From: Amylibacter sp.
Lineage (GTDB): Bacteria > Pseudomonadota > Alphaproteobacteria > Rhodobacterales > Rhodobacteraceae
DNA: 64,000 nt
NCBI GenBank assembly: GCA_021775355.1
Contig: JAJFHZ010000017.1
Span: 124,001-188,000 of the forward strand
Reading direction: 5' to 3'
In this document: positions 1 to 8,797 of the stretch, piece by piece
How positions within the stretch are numbered: the stretch's first letter is position 1
Layout: every line of letters begins with the position of its first letter
Position numbers and translations under genes: made by a program
The notes under the pieces: model-generated
Database searches by the model: none
Seen by the model: the letters and a program-made list of their open reading frames with translations, nothing else
Told to the model about the DNA's origin: nothing

Positions 1-210
1 TGGATCTTTTGCCAAAGTCAGCCCACCTGCGCGGCCCCGGTCAGACAGGACAAACCCGCCTTTTACCAGTTCTGACGCGACCTTGGCCACATGATGTTCA
101 GAGATATCAAAAGTTGCGGCAATCCGCTTTACCGATACCCGTTCAGGCCCCATGGCCATTAATTGCATCAACAGGCGCAAGCCATAATCTGTGAATTTAC
201 TTAACTGCAT
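1..210 (-). CDS. Rrf2-family transcriptional regulator, NsrR-like (3' end beyond window)
   Basis: The first 70 residues of a protein that runs off the left edge. The start MQLSKFTDYGLRLLMQL, followed by a winged helix with ISEHHVAKV and the wing GRAGGLTLAK, is typical of Rrf2 regulators and closest to NsrR, the [Fe-S] nitric-oxide sensor. The cysteines that would bind the cluster lie downstream of the part shown, so iron-sulfur binding cannot be confirmed. It is transcribed away from a truncated-haemoglobin gene, which fits an NO-responsive repressor of that gene. Start ATG at 210 is the only one that keeps the full N-terminal helix. Confidence 0.85.
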   Translation of the reverse strand, partial: MQLSKFTDYGLRLLMQLMAMGPERVSVKRIAATFDISEHHVAKVASELVKGGFVLSDRGRAGGLTLAKDP

Positions 211-222
211 CCGCTTATATTA

Positions 223-235
223 GCATTTACAATGC
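223..235. promoter_or_regulatory. Palindrome in the divergent promoter, candidate Rrf2/NsrR operator
   Basis: GCATTTACAATGC is an inverted repeat with 5-bp arms and a 3-bp spacer. It lies 13 bp upstream of the regulator start, in the AT-rich gap shared with the haemoglobin operon. The position suits autoregulation and control of the divergent genes. That it is the operator is inference. Confidence 0.4.
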
Positions 236-288
236 AAAATTAAAACTTTATATATTCCGCAATTCAAATACGGATTAGGAAATCGTAC

Positions 289-447
289 ATGCTGATAAAA
301 CTTGTAAACGCCTTTTTGTGGCCGGGAACATTATTGTGCAAGCAATTCAATATAGACCCCGAGTCCGACATGGGCCTGATGCGGTCTTTCTTTAACTTCT
401 TGATCTGGTTGCCCATCGGCTTGATAGTGGCTTTCGCTTTTGTCTGA
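289..447 (+). CDS. Small membrane protein, 52 aa, upstream of truncated haemoglobin
   Basis: An ORF of 52 codons starting ATG CTG ATA. It has two hydrophobic stretches, the second (NFLIWLPIGLIVAFAFV) reaching the C-terminus, so it is probably an inner-membrane peptide. Its last 8 bases overlap the TTG start of the haemoglobin gene, which suggests translational coupling and a shared role in the NO/O2 response. No family is recognised. The support is position, overlap and composition only. Confidence 0.55.
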   Translation: MLIKLVNAFLWPGTLLCKQFNIDPESDMGLMRSFFNFLIWLPIGLIVAFAFV

Positions 448-862
448 TACACTCCCACCACGTTTTGACGTCACCCGCACAGATATAGAACGGGTTGTTA
501 CCCTGTTCTACAAACGTATTCGCAGCCATCCGACCCTTGGCCCGGTGTTTGCCCAAAGCATCCCCAACACATCCGAAGCGTGGGTGCCACACGAAGCAAA
601 GATCGCCAATTTCTGGGCCAATGCCATCCTGTATGAACGCAGTTATTCGGGCAATCCAATGGCCGTGCATATGTCCAAACCCCATGTGCATACCGATCAT
701 TTTCCGATATGGTTGGATTTGTTCGAAACATCGTTGCGTGACACATTACGCCCCGATCAAGCGGACAGTTTCAACGCATTGGCACGGCGCATTGGCAGGG
801 GATTACAGATGGGGTTAACCTTTCAACGTGCAGCACCTGACCGCCCACCAAATCTAATTTAG
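440..862 (+). CDS. Group III truncated haemoglobin
   Basis: A 140-residue globin of the truncated group III type: PPRFDVTRTDIERVVTLFY, then the HP-LGPVF segment, a W-HE-KI-FW block, GNPM, and the F-helix histidine region HTDHFPIWLDLF. Such proteins bind O2 and NO and are linked to nitrosative-stress protection. The only in-frame start is TTG at 440, since a stop codon lies at 425, and it overlaps the end of the small membrane ORF. With the divergent Rrf2 regulator it forms a compact NO-response unit. It ends 4 bases into the convergent ycjF-like gene. Confidence 0.9.
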   Translation: MSDTLPPRFDVTRTDIERVVTLFYKRIRSHPTLGPVFAQSIPNTSEAWVPHEAKIANFWANAILYERSYSGNPMAVHMSKPHVHTDHFPIWLDLFETSLRDTLRPDQADSFNALARRIGRGLQMGLTFQRAAPDRPPNLI

Positions 863-1854
863 CTTTTCTTCCCGACAAACCCAATCAACGCCTGTTTCAT
901 TATACCCGTAACGGACGGTTTTTTAACTGCGCGAAACGGCATCGGGCGGCACACATCCATTGCGGCCACACCGACGCGCGCGGTCAGAGCACCATTGATA
1001 ATCCCCTCGCCAAAACGGCGCGACAATTTTGATAGGACACTGCCCCCCGCGATCGACCCAATCATGTCGTCGCCAATGGCCACTGCCCCTGTCGCCACCA
1101 AATGCGCTGCAACGACTTTCATCAAACGCCACGAACCAAACAGACCGGAACGTCCTCCATACACCTGTGCAATACGGCGGATCATGCGGATATTGGCCGT
1201 CAAAGCAACCGCCACATCGGCAAGCGCCAACGGGATTATTGCCGTGGCCGTGGCCACTTGCCGGGCTGCCGCCTCAATCTCTTTTACCGCCATGCCGTCT
1301 AACTGCGCCACAACAGTATTTTCCACCAAATCCATATGCGCATCCGCATCAAGAATATCTTCGGCCCCTTCGGATAATTTCGCAAACCCCCAACGCAAGT
1401 CACGTCGCCCGCGATAAAGCTGTTCCAAGCGCATTGAATACCCCCGCGCGTTTTGCAAATCATCATCTGCATAAACCGCTATCGCCGTCACCCGAAGTTC
1501 ATCCATCCGTCGTAACCGTGCGAACGCCGCCAATTCGCGTAGAGCAAAGAATGCCAACCCCAGTGCGAGCAAAACCGTCAGGACCAATGCCGCGCGCCCC
1601 AGCCACAAATTGCGCGCCATCATCCCCATCACGAAATCCCAAAACGCGATTGAGACAACAAATCCAAGCAAAGTAACAACCACCCACCAGAAAAGCCGCC
1701 CGATCTTCGATGGTTTACGTGCTGCCATCCGCGCTACAGTCTGCACTGCACTGTCTTCTATCATAACCTCGGGCACAGGCGGCACATCCGCCGGCGTAGG
1801 TCGCGCCCCTTTGACTGCCGTTTCCAAATCAATCACCACGGGTTTCTTGTTCAT
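859..1854 (-). CDS. YcjF-like membrane protein (TIGR01620 / DUF697)
   Basis: A 331-residue inner-membrane protein. After a polar N-terminus of about 50 residues come two transmembrane segments (roughly 52-75 and 83-105), then a soluble region and a C-terminal DUF697 portion (about 190-300, with ATATAIIPLALADVAVAL). It is the usual partner of the YcjX-type P-loop protein encoded just upstream, and the two genes overlap by ATGA. The family is associated with envelope stress, but its molecular function is not established. Confidence 0.85.
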   Translation of the reverse strand: MNKKPVVIDLETAVKGARPTPADVPPVPEVMIEDSAVQTVARMAARKPSKIGRLFWWVVVTLLGFVVSIAFWDFVMGMMARNLWLGRAALVLTVLLALGLAFFALRELAAFARLRRMDELRVTAIAVYADDDLQNARGYSMRLEQLYRGRRDLRWGFAKLSEGAEDILDADAHMDLVENTVVAQLDGMAVKEIEAAARQVATATAIIPLALADVAVALTANIRMIRRIAQVYGGRSGLFGSWRLMKVVAAHLVATGAVAIGDDMIGSIAGGSVLSKLSRRFGEGIINGALTARVGVAAMDVCRPMPFRAVKKPSVTGIMKQALIGFVGKKS

Positions 1855-3269
1855 GACAATTTGTCCCCCAGTAAAAACGCAACCGCTTTATCCAATCGGA
1901 TATGCGGCGGGCCCATACCTTGTTTCAGCACGACTTTTGCAGGCGCAAAACTCATTACCGCATAATCCGCACCCAACCATTTTTCATCACCGTTTCGCGC
2001 CGCATTCAAAATTTGAGCAGGGTCATCAGGTAGCTCACCCGCATACATCGCCACTTCGTTTCCCGTATCAAGTAATGTGCCACGCACGCAATCCAAAGTC
2101 TGCCCATCATGATCAAAGGTTTCTTCAACCGTGGTGCGCAAACTGGCTAATGCCACACTACCGGTCTGTGCCCCAGAAAATTCCGCACGGTCCTTTGCCT
2201 CACGTAGCAAGGCCTGCATCAAACCACTTAGTTTACGGTGTTGCGAGTGATGCAAATGATCCGCCTTGGTTGCCGCAAACAATATCTTTTCCACGCGCCG
2301 CCTTCCCAGAATTGCACCCAACCACGAATTGCGGCCGGGTCTGAATGCCTTTAGCACGTTCACCATAGCAAGGCGTAAATCTGCCACTGCCTGTGGCCCG
2401 TGATGCACGGCACCCAGCACATCCACCAGTACAATCTGGCGATCAATCCGCGCAAAATGATCGCGGAAAAACGGTTTGATTATTTTGGATTTATAGGCCT
2501 CATACCGCCGGGAAAATTCGCGATAAAGCGATCCACGCACATTTGCCCCTTCGGGCAAAGGGCAAAATGTCAGTGCAGGCGAACCTTCCAGATCACCCGG
2601 CATCAAAAACCGCCCCGGTGCACAGGCCGAATAGCCCGCGTCACGGCTGGCAGACAAATATCTAGTGAAGCTTTGTGCCAATTTCTGCGCCAAAGGCTCA
2701 TTCAGCTTTGCCGATGTATCAACATCTGACAAAAGTTTCAAAAAATCTTTGGCATGGGCCTTGCGCCCCTTGGCCAATTTCAAAGCCTGTGCCGACCATT
2801 CGGTAAAGCTAAAATCCATCAAAGGCAGATCAAGTAACCATTCGCCCGGATAATCGACAATATCCAGATGCACCGTACGCGGCCCCCGCAACCCCGAAAT
2901 AATCCCTGTTGGTTGTATTCTAAACGACAGGCGCAGCTGACTGACAGAACGGGTCGATTGCGGCCAAAAAGGTTTTGCCCCCGTCATCGCGGCTAAATGT
3001 GTCTCATAGTCGAAACGCGGCACTGTATCGTCAGGCTGCGGTTGCAAAAACACTGACACAATCCGCCCATGCAGCGCGCCCGTGAATTGCGACATTCGTC
3101 CAGTGTCCAGCAGGTTTGCCACCAGTGAAGTGATAAACACCGTCTTGCCCGACCGCGACAGCCCCGTCACACCCAAGCGAATAACAGGTTCGAACAGCCG
3201 TTCCGAAACACCGTCCACCATCCGTTCGGCATTACGTGAAATACCATCAATAATCGTTCCAAGTACCAA
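1851..3269 (-). CDS. YcjX-like P-loop NTPase (DUF463)
   Basis: A P-loop protein of the DUF463/YcjX family. The Walker A region is GVTGLSRSGKTVF, near residue 35 of the chosen form, and family motifs DIVDYPGEWLLDLP, RQIVLVDVLGA, LFAATKADHLH and PHIRLDKAVAFLLGDKL follow, covering the whole family. The reading frame stays open to 3404, but that would run into truA. I therefore chose TTG at 3269, preceded by AAAAAAGG. ATG at 3221 is a shorter alternative that still keeps the P-loop. It is coupled to the ycjF-like gene by a 4-bp overlap. The start is uncertain, the identity is not. Confidence 0.85.
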   Translation of the reverse strand: MVLGTIIDGISRNAERMVDGVSERLFEPVIRLGVTGLSRSGKTVFITSLVANLLDTGRMSQFTGALHGRIVSVFLQPQPDDTVPRFDYETHLAAMTGAKPFWPQSTRSVSQLRLSFRIQPTGIISGLRGPRTVHLDIVDYPGEWLLDLPLMDFSFTEWSAQALKLAKGRKAHAKDFLKLLSDVDTSAKLNEPLAQKLAQSFTRYLSASRDAGYSACAPGRFLMPGDLEGSPALTFCPLPEGANVRGSLYREFSRRYEAYKSKIIKPFFRDHFARIDRQIVLVDVLGAVHHGPQAVADLRLAMVNVLKAFRPGRNSWLGAILGRRRVEKILFAATKADHLHHSQHRKLSGLMQALLREAKDRAEFSGAQTGSVALASLRTTVEETFDHDGQTLDCVRGTLLDTGNEVAMYAGELPDDPAQILNAARNGDEKWLGADYAVMSFAPAKVVLKQGMGPPHIRLDKAVAFLLGDKLS

Positions 3270-3366
3270 ATTCGTGCCTTTTTTGCTTATCCAACCACTT
3301 AAGCACAAAATGCGTTCATTTACAGGGGGCCTTGGCAAAATCACCCTTAAAGGGTAACGCTGCCAC

Positions 3367-4134
3367 ATGCCCAGATTTGCTTTGAAAATTGAATACCACG
3401 GCAAGCCCTTTGCGGGCTGGCAAAAACAGCGGGATGTCCCGTCTGTTCAGCAAGCTATTGAAGACGCTTTGCTGAAAATAGAGCCGAACTGTGAAGGCAT
3501 TCAAGGTGCTGGCCGCACCGATGCAGGGGTTCACGCCTACGCGCAGGTGGCGCATGTTGATTTGCTGAAAAACTGGGAACCATTTCGCCTGTCAGAGGCC
3601 CTGAACTACCACTTGAAACCACAGCCTGTTTCAATCCTGCAAGCGGCTGAGGTAAGTGATGATTTTCACGCTCGCTTTGACGCAATTGAACGCGAATACA
3701 CTTTCCGTCTGCTGTCACGCCGCGCGCCAGCCACCCATGAAGCAGGCCTTGTCTGGCAAATCAACCATCCGCTTGATCTGGACGCCATGCGCGAAGGTGC
3801 CACGCACCTGATTGGCAAACACGATTTCACAACCTTTCGATCGACCGTCTGTCAAGCACTATCCCCCGTCAAAACCCTTGATGTGCTGGATATTGAAGCA
3901 ATTCCAGTGGGTTATGGCACGGAATACAAATTTAGCATTCGCGCTCGCAGTTTTTTACACAATCAGGTGCGCAGCTTTGTCGGCAGTTTGGAACATGTGG
4001 GTGCCGGCCGTTGGGATCCGATTGACGTCAAATACGCATTGGAAGCCACCGATCGCGCCGCCTGTGGCACGGTTTGCCCGCCACACGGGTTATATCTAGC
4101 CAAAGTCACATACCCAAACGACCCTTTTTCGTAA
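3367..4134 (+). CDS. truA: tRNA pseudouridine(38-40) synthase TruA
   Basis: A full-length TruA of 255 residues that isomerises uridines 38-40 in tRNA anticodon arms. The catalytic Asp lies in [14 protein letters not shown] (about residue 54). Family blocks [19 protein letters not shown] at the start and [11 protein letters not shown] near residue 200 are present. It is transcribed away from the ycjX-like gene across a gap of about 100 bp. Nothing unusual. Confidence 0.96.
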   Translation: MPRFALKIEYHGKPFAGWQKQRDVPSVQQAIEDALLKIEPNCEGIQGAGRTDAGVHAYAQVAHVDLLKNWEPFRLSEALNYHLKPQPVSILQAAEVSDDFHARFDAIEREYTFRLLSRRAPATHEAGLVWQINHPLDLDAMREGATHLIGKHDFTTFRSTVCQALSPVKTLDVLDIEAIPVGYGTEYKFSIRARSFLHNQVRSFVGSLEHVGAGRWDPIDVKYALEATDRAACGTVCPPHGLYLAKVTYPNDPFS

Positions 4135-4227
4135 TATCGATCAATTTCGGGTGAGCACCTGCCCCTTAACTATATTTTCTGTGTATATTAACCTAGCAAT
4201 GAATATGCCAACCAAAGGAAATACCTG

Positions 4228-5106
4228 ATGAAGAACTTATTCGCCACCCTCACTATTGCCCTTGCAATCCCCGGTATTTCCACAGCGCAAGAACAGAAAC
4301 TTGATGTCACGAAACTGACCGAAAACTTGCATATGCTGTCAGGAAACGGCGGCAATATCGGTTTGATGACAGGGCCGGACGGCACATTTTTGATCGACGA
4401 CCAAATGGCCCCGGTCGGCCCTCTTCTGAAAGAAACCATCAAAAATCTGGGCGGCGAACAACCGCGGTTTTTGCTGAATACGCATTATCATTTCGACCAC
4501 ACCGGCGGGAATGAGGCTATCGGCAATGCCGATACAGCCATTGTCAGCCATGGTAACGTGCGCAAAAGACTGAAAAACGGCAGCACGATTTCCGCGTTTG
4601 ACGCTAAAACACCGCCCGCGCCCGCCAGTGCCTTGCCTGTCGTTACCTTTTCCCAATCGATGCACTTCCATTTGAATGGCGAAACATTGCGCACGGTCCA
4701 TTTTCCACGCGCCCATACGGATGGCGACAGTGCAGTTTATTTTGAAGAATCCAATATCGTGCATACGGGCGACATCTTTTTCAACGGGCTTTATCCGTTT
4801 ATCGACACTGAAAATGGTGGCAGCTTAGTTGGCACAATCGCAGCAGTGCAAAAACTGATTGCCACCACTGATGACAACACCAAAATCATCCCCGGACACG
4901 GCCCGCTGGCCACCCGCGCCGACCTGATCGCCTATCAAGATATGCTGACTTTTGCCAACGCCAGTATGCGTGACCTTAAAAAAGCGGGTAAAACAGTGGA
5001 GCAGGCAATCGCGGCTGACCCGATGGTGGATTATGATGCGAAATGGGGCGGCGGTTTGTTCACCACAGAAAAATGGATTGGCCTACTATACGCTTCGGTA
5101 ATTTAA
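4228..5106 (+). CDS. Exported metallo-beta-lactamase-fold hydrolase
   Basis: 292 residues with a Sec signal peptide (MKNLFATLTIALAIPGISTAQ, cleavage after about residue 20) and a complete MBL-fold metal site: HYHFDHTGG (about 89-97), a His in FPRAHTDGD, Asp in HTGDIFFNG and His in IPGHGPL. The protein is periplasmic and probably dizinc. Members of this subfamily include lactonases, thiolesterases and lactamase-like enzymes, and the substrate cannot be read from the sequence. Start ATG follows AAAGGAAATACCTG. It stands alone in its orientation. Confidence 0.85.
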   Translation: MKNLFATLTIALAIPGISTAQEQKLDVTKLTENLHMLSGNGGNIGLMTGPDGTFLIDDQMAPVGPLLKETIKNLGGEQPRFLLNTHYHFDHTGGNEAIGNADTAIVSHGNVRKRLKNGSTISAFDAKTPPAPASALPVVTFSQSMHFHLNGETLRTVHFPRAHTDGDSAVYFEESNIVHTGDIFFNGLYPFIDTENGGSLVGTIAAVQKLIATTDDNTKIIPGHGPLATRADLIAYQDMLTFANASMRDLKKAGKTVEQAIAADPMVDYDAKWGGGLFTTEKWIGLLYASVI

Positions 5107-5114
5107 CGCGCACC

Positions 5115-6143
5115 CTACGGCATATTCGGCCAAGTATCTGCCAACCGATACCCTTGCGGCCACGGGTCGTTCGGGTCACGCAACACCGTAGTTTCCCCGC
5201 AAATCCACGCCCGCCCTTCAAGGCTGGGAATGATCGCAGGTGTGCCGTTTAAATCCGTCAGGCTTTCAACCCTGCAATCAAACCGCGAATTGATGATAGA
5301 GTGTCCGATATAGGCATCGCCAACAGCCAGCTCGCCACGCGCCACCAATGTCGCCATACGTGCAGAACAACCTGTACCACAAGGTGATCTGTCCAATTTT
5401 CCGGGGTCTATCACAACCGCGCTTTTACCCGCCATGACCCCGTCTTCACGGGTTACTGGCAAGATGAACTGGCAAAAAGATATGATAGACCAATCGTTTA
5501 GCGGATGGCTGAGCCCGATTTGTTCATTTGCCGACCGCGTAATTCGCGCGCCTGCTTCAGCCAATTCCCGCGCCTCATCCGGCACAATCGAAAAGCCCAG
5601 ATCACGTGCGGGCACAATCACAAAACTATCGCCGCCAAAAGCAATATCCACGTTCAACGTGCCCAAGCCTGCAACTTCCAACGGTGCATCAAGGCGGTGA
5701 ACGAAAGAGGCCACATTGGTAATCCGCACCGATGTGGCCTTGCCATTCTTGCATTGTGCACGCACATGCACCAAGCCTGCGGCGGCTTCCAAATAGAATT
5801 CGGTGACGGGTTCCACCATCGCAATACGTCCGGTGTCCAGCAATACGGTTGCCACGCACATGGAATTGGACCCAGACATTGGTGGTGTATGTTCAGGTTC
5901 CATGGTCAGAAACCCGCAGGCTGCGCGCGGATCTTTGGCTGGCACCAGCAGATTGAAATGGTTAAACACCCCGCCGCGCGGTTCATTCAACAACAGGTTG
6001 CGCAGTTTCTGGTCATTGTGCAGCCATTCCATTTGTTGCCAAAGCGTATCCCCCGGGGGTGTCTCTACGCCGTCTACAACCACATTGCCGACCTCGCCTT
6101 CGGCATGTGCATTGATGACGGAAATCGAAATGTTGTTTTTCAT
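5115..6143 (-). CDS. Proline racemase-family enzyme with Ser/Cys active pair (hydroxyproline epimerase or dehydratase)
   Basis: A 342-residue member of the proline racemase superfamily: INAHAEGE near the N-terminus, EPRGG, and the two catalytic loops. The first loop reads MSGSNSMCV, with Ser where proline racemase has its first catalytic Cys. The second reads SPCGTGCSARMA and keeps Cys. Ser/Cys pairs occur in enzymes of hydroxyproline metabolism, so 4-hydroxyproline 2-epimerase or trans-3-hydroxyproline dehydratase are more likely than true proline racemase. The ORF is open upstream, but ATG 6143 fits the family start and overlaps the MATE gene by ATGA, implying co-translation. Confidence 0.85.
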   Translation of the reverse strand: MKNNISISVINAHAEGEVGNVVVDGVETPPGDTLWQQMEWLHNDQKLRNLLLNEPRGGVFNHFNLLVPAKDPRAACGFLTMEPEHTPPMSGSNSMCVATVLLDTGRIAMVEPVTEFYLEAAAGLVHVRAQCKNGKATSVRITNVASFVHRLDAPLEVAGLGTLNVDIAFGGDSFVIVPARDLGFSIVPDEARELAEAGARITRSANEQIGLSHPLNDWSIISFCQFILPVTREDGVMAGKSAVVIDPGKLDRSPCGTGCSARMATLVARGELAVGDAYIGHSIINSRFDCRVESLTDLNGTPAIIPSLEGRAWICGETTVLRDPNDPWPQGYRLADTWPNMP

Positions 6144-7489
6144 ACCTGCACCCACCGTCGTGTCCAAAAACGATAATTCAGCAGCACAGCTGCCAATGTC
6201 AACCCGCAGACCAGACCCATCCAGATGCCAACAGCACCGTAACCCCAGATAAACCCAAACAGATAGCCCGCAGGAATGCCAACCAGCCAATAGCTGACCA
6301 CAGCCATAATCAACGGCACGCGCGCGTCTTGCACCCCGCGCAACAGGCCCAGTGCGATGACTTGTGCACTGTCAGCCACGTGGAAAAGGGCGGCCATTAC
6401 CAACAGGCCGATGCCAATCGTCATAATCTGGTCGCGCGCCGGTTCCGCTTTATCCAAAAACACCCCGATCAACAGATCGGGTACGCTTAGAAACAACAAA
6501 ACGAACACACAGGAAAACATCAATGCCATTACGAGTGTCGTAATACCACCACGGCGCAAACCTGTCTCATCGATACGGCCCACAGCGCGCCCTGCCCGTA
6601 CCGTTGCCGCATTGCTAAGGCCCACATGCACCATAAACGCCACCGCCGTCCATTGCAGCGCAATGCCGTGGGCGGCCAGTTCCAGCGTGCCGACCCAGCC
6701 CATCATAATCGCCGTGGCACTGAACAATGCGGTTTCTGCCAGATTGGTCAGCCCGATGGGCAAGCCCAAGCGAAACACCTGCCCGAAGGCCACGCGATCA
6801 AAGCCCCATATGCGTTGAAACAACGCATGTTCCGGCGTGTTGTGCGCAATATATGCCAACAACAGCGGAATGCTTGCGATCGGCATCATCACGGATGCAA
6901 TCGCCGCACCCTGTATCCCAAGTTCAGGCGCGCCCCAATTGCCGAAAATCAGGGCATAATTCAAAACCCCGTTCACAACCGCCCCTGCGATTGTCACCCA
7001 TAGTACAACATTTGTACGCTCCAATGCCGCCAGATAGCTTTTGATCACCATAACAAATAGGCTGGGATATAATCCTATGGCAGTGATACGCAAATAATCC
7101 TGTGCAAAACCGGCCACTACGGGTTCCTGACCAAGCATCAGTAACAAGGTTTCCGACCACCACATGATCGGCAGTATAAAGATCACATAAAGCCCCGAGG
7201 CCCACAATCCCATGCGCGTCACGCGACGCACCTGTACATGGTCGTCTGCACCCACTGCATTGGCCACCATAGGCATAACAGCAAAGGCAAACCCCGACCC
7301 TACAATGAACAACAGAAAAAACATCGAACTGGCCAAAACAATTCCAGCCAGTTCAGGCACGCCATACCAACCCATCATCAACGTATCAGTCATGCCAATG
7401 GCAATCTGTGCAATGTGGCTGCCGATCAAAGGCAGCCCCAATAATAGCACCGCTTTGGCGTGCCCGCGATATGTTGTCGGATGGATCAT
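6140..7489 (-). CDS. MATE-family multidrug/Na+ efflux transporter (NorM type)
   Basis: About 449 residues with twelve hydrophobic segments and MATE features: LGLPLIGSHIAQIAIGMTDTLMMGWYG at the N-terminus and VGLSNAATVRAGRAVG in the second half, the two quasi-repeats of the family. It exports cationic drugs or metabolites against Na+ or H+. ATG 7489 is preferred over the in-frame TTG at 7525. It is translationally coupled to the proline-racemase-family gene downstream. A link between export and amino-acid metabolism is possible but unproven. Confidence 0.9.
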   Translation of the reverse strand: MIHPTTYRGHAKAVLLLGLPLIGSHIAQIAIGMTDTLMMGWYGVPELAGIVLASSMFFLLFIVGSGFAFAVMPMVANAVGADDHVQVRRVTRMGLWASGLYVIFILPIMWWSETLLLMLGQEPVVAGFAQDYLRITAIGLYPSLFVMVIKSYLAALERTNVVLWVTIAGAVVNGVLNYALIFGNWGAPELGIQGAAIASVMMPIASIPLLLAYIAHNTPEHALFQRIWGFDRVAFGQVFRLGLPIGLTNLAETALFSATAIMMGWVGTLELAAHGIALQWTAVAFMVHVGLSNAATVRAGRAVGRIDETGLRRGGITTLVMALMFSCVFVLLFLSVPDLLIGVFLDKAEPARDQIMTIGIGLLVMAALFHVADSAQVIALGLLRGVQDARVPLIMAVVSYWLVGIPAGYLFGFIWGYGAVGIWMGLVCGLTLAAVLLNYRFWTRRWVQV

Positions 7490-7555
7490 AAAGGCTGGCT
7501 TAGGGCAAAGAATTACCTTCGGCAAGCTGTTGTATTCTGTTGAGCGCGGTTGGTG

Positions 7556-8080
7556 TTAGAGTTTCAATTGATACACAATCGGTTTCGAAACGGTTAATGC
7601 ACCTTCACGCGGGTATTTATGCCACGTTTTCACGCCCCTTTTATAAATCCTTGCACGCCTTAATGCATGCATTTGATCTGCGGCAGAGGTTTTGGCGGCC
7701 TGTTCCAATTCATTTGCACGCCGCACTTCTGCACTCAAGCGTTCCTTACGGGCATCATTGCCTTCCGTGCCGGCCATATCCTGCATTAATCGACGTGTAG
7801 ATGCAGGATCACTTAGCATCATTTTAACAACAGTTGATGCCATCGCATCCATAAAACCGTCGATTTTATAATTATGCAGATAAGTTAATTCTTCATGTGT
7901 CAGTTTAAGAAACGCGGCCTGTGAAAACCTTGTTGCATCATACTGTTTTGCATGCTCATGACTGGAACGGTCACTTTCGCTACCTACACTACCGGCCAAA
8001 CCGGCGCCTGCGGTAAAACATAACCCCCCAAAGGCGGTTCCAGACATTAAGAATTTACGGCGATCGGTAATGTTTGACAT
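7556..8080 (-). CDS. Tat-exported hypothetical protein A, paralogue of the next gene
   Basis: 174 residues starting with a clear twin-arginine signal (DRRKFLMSGTAFGGLCFTAG). The mature part is charged and mostly helical. The C-terminus contains ARIYKRGVKTWHKYPREGAL, which matches ARGYRNGVRLWYRYPLEGSF in the neighbouring protein, and an STRRLMQDM / STRNLLRDM match lies upstream. No known family is recognised. Tat export suggests folding or cofactor binding before export. The real start is supported by AGGGGCC upstream of ATG 8080. Confidence 0.7.
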   Translation of the reverse strand: MSNITDRRKFLMSGTAFGGLCFTAGAGLAGSVGSESDRSSHEHAKQYDATRFSQAAFLKLTHEELTYLHNYKIDGFMDAMASTVVKMMLSDPASTRRLMQDMAGTEGNDARKERLSAEVRRANELEQAAKTSAADQMHALRRARIYKRGVKTWHKYPREGALTVSKPIVYQLKL

Positions 8081-8191
8081 AGCTATACGGCCCCTATGGT
8101 TTGTTAAAGGATTTAACCACGATCAAAGATTAAAGTACATGCACAGTAACCGAATATTGATTGTTCGTTTGCAACACATATTCGGACACCT

Positions 8192-8797
8192 CTAGAATGA
8201 CCCCTCTAGTGGGTATCTATACCATAATCTGACACCGTTCCTGTAACCGCGCGCGTGCTTTAATCGGCCTTTTTCTGTTTCCAAATCGGGGCTTTTTATC
8301 GATCTGAGGTATCTGACAGAAACCTTCAAATCGCTTTCCAGTTTAGTGCTATATTGCAGTTCATATTTTAAGCGGGCTTTTCTGGGCTTTTCCGGTTTTA
8401 TCCTACGCATATCTCTTAGTAAGTTACGTGTTGATAGGCGATCATTATATCCCATTCTAAGAATGATCGGGGCCCGACTCGGGGAAAAGCCGCGCAATCC
8501 AAAAGAAATCTTTTTATCTTCATAATCATGGAACAGATTGTTTATTGCCTTCTGGCTTAGCCCGCCAAACCTGACCTGCGTATATGTCACCATAGGCTTG
8601 TCGGTATCATCCTCATCGCTATCGTCATAAATAATACCAAGCTTTAAATCACCGCCGCCGCCGCTGGCAAAACTTGCTTGTCCCGAGAAGCCTACCGAAA
8701 ATAAAGCGACACCAGCTACCAAAGCTTTTCTGCGGGAATAATCGGTAAAATTACAGTCATCGTAAATATCTTGCATATCTTTATACTCCCATTTCAA
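8192..8797 (-). CDS. Tat-exported hypothetical protein B, paralogue of the previous gene
   Basis: 201 residues with a twin-arginine signal after a polar leader (YSRRKALVAGVALFSVGFSG), then a glycine patch, an acidic patch (DDSDEDDTDK) and a basic C-terminal half ending in the motif shared with protein A (AR-Y--GV--W--YP-EG). An alternative start at ATG 8776 also has a good ribosome-binding site. The two genes lie in tandem, 111 bp apart. Function unknown. Confidence 0.65.
   Translation of the reverse strand: MKWEYKDMQDIYDDCNFTDYSRRKALVAGVALFSVGFSGQASFASGGGGDLKLGIIYDDSDEDDTDKPMVTYTQVRFGGLSQKAINNLFHDYEDKKISFGLRGFSPSRAPIILRMGYNDRLSTRNLLRDMRRIKPEKPRKARLKYELQYSTKLESDLKVSVRYLRSIKSPDLETEKGRLKHARGYRNGVRLWYRYPLEGSF

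Noticed and set aside
1029..1676. Long plus-strand ORF opposite the ycjF-like gene
   Set aside because: Shadow of a real gene, with proline- and arginine-rich nonsense composition.
1851..3404. Longest start of the ycjX-like gene
   Set aside because: It would overlap truA on the other strand, and the extra residues do not match the family.
5115..6290. Longer start of the proline-racemase-family gene
   Set aside because: The extra 49 residues translate the end of the MATE gene in another frame and do not resemble the family.
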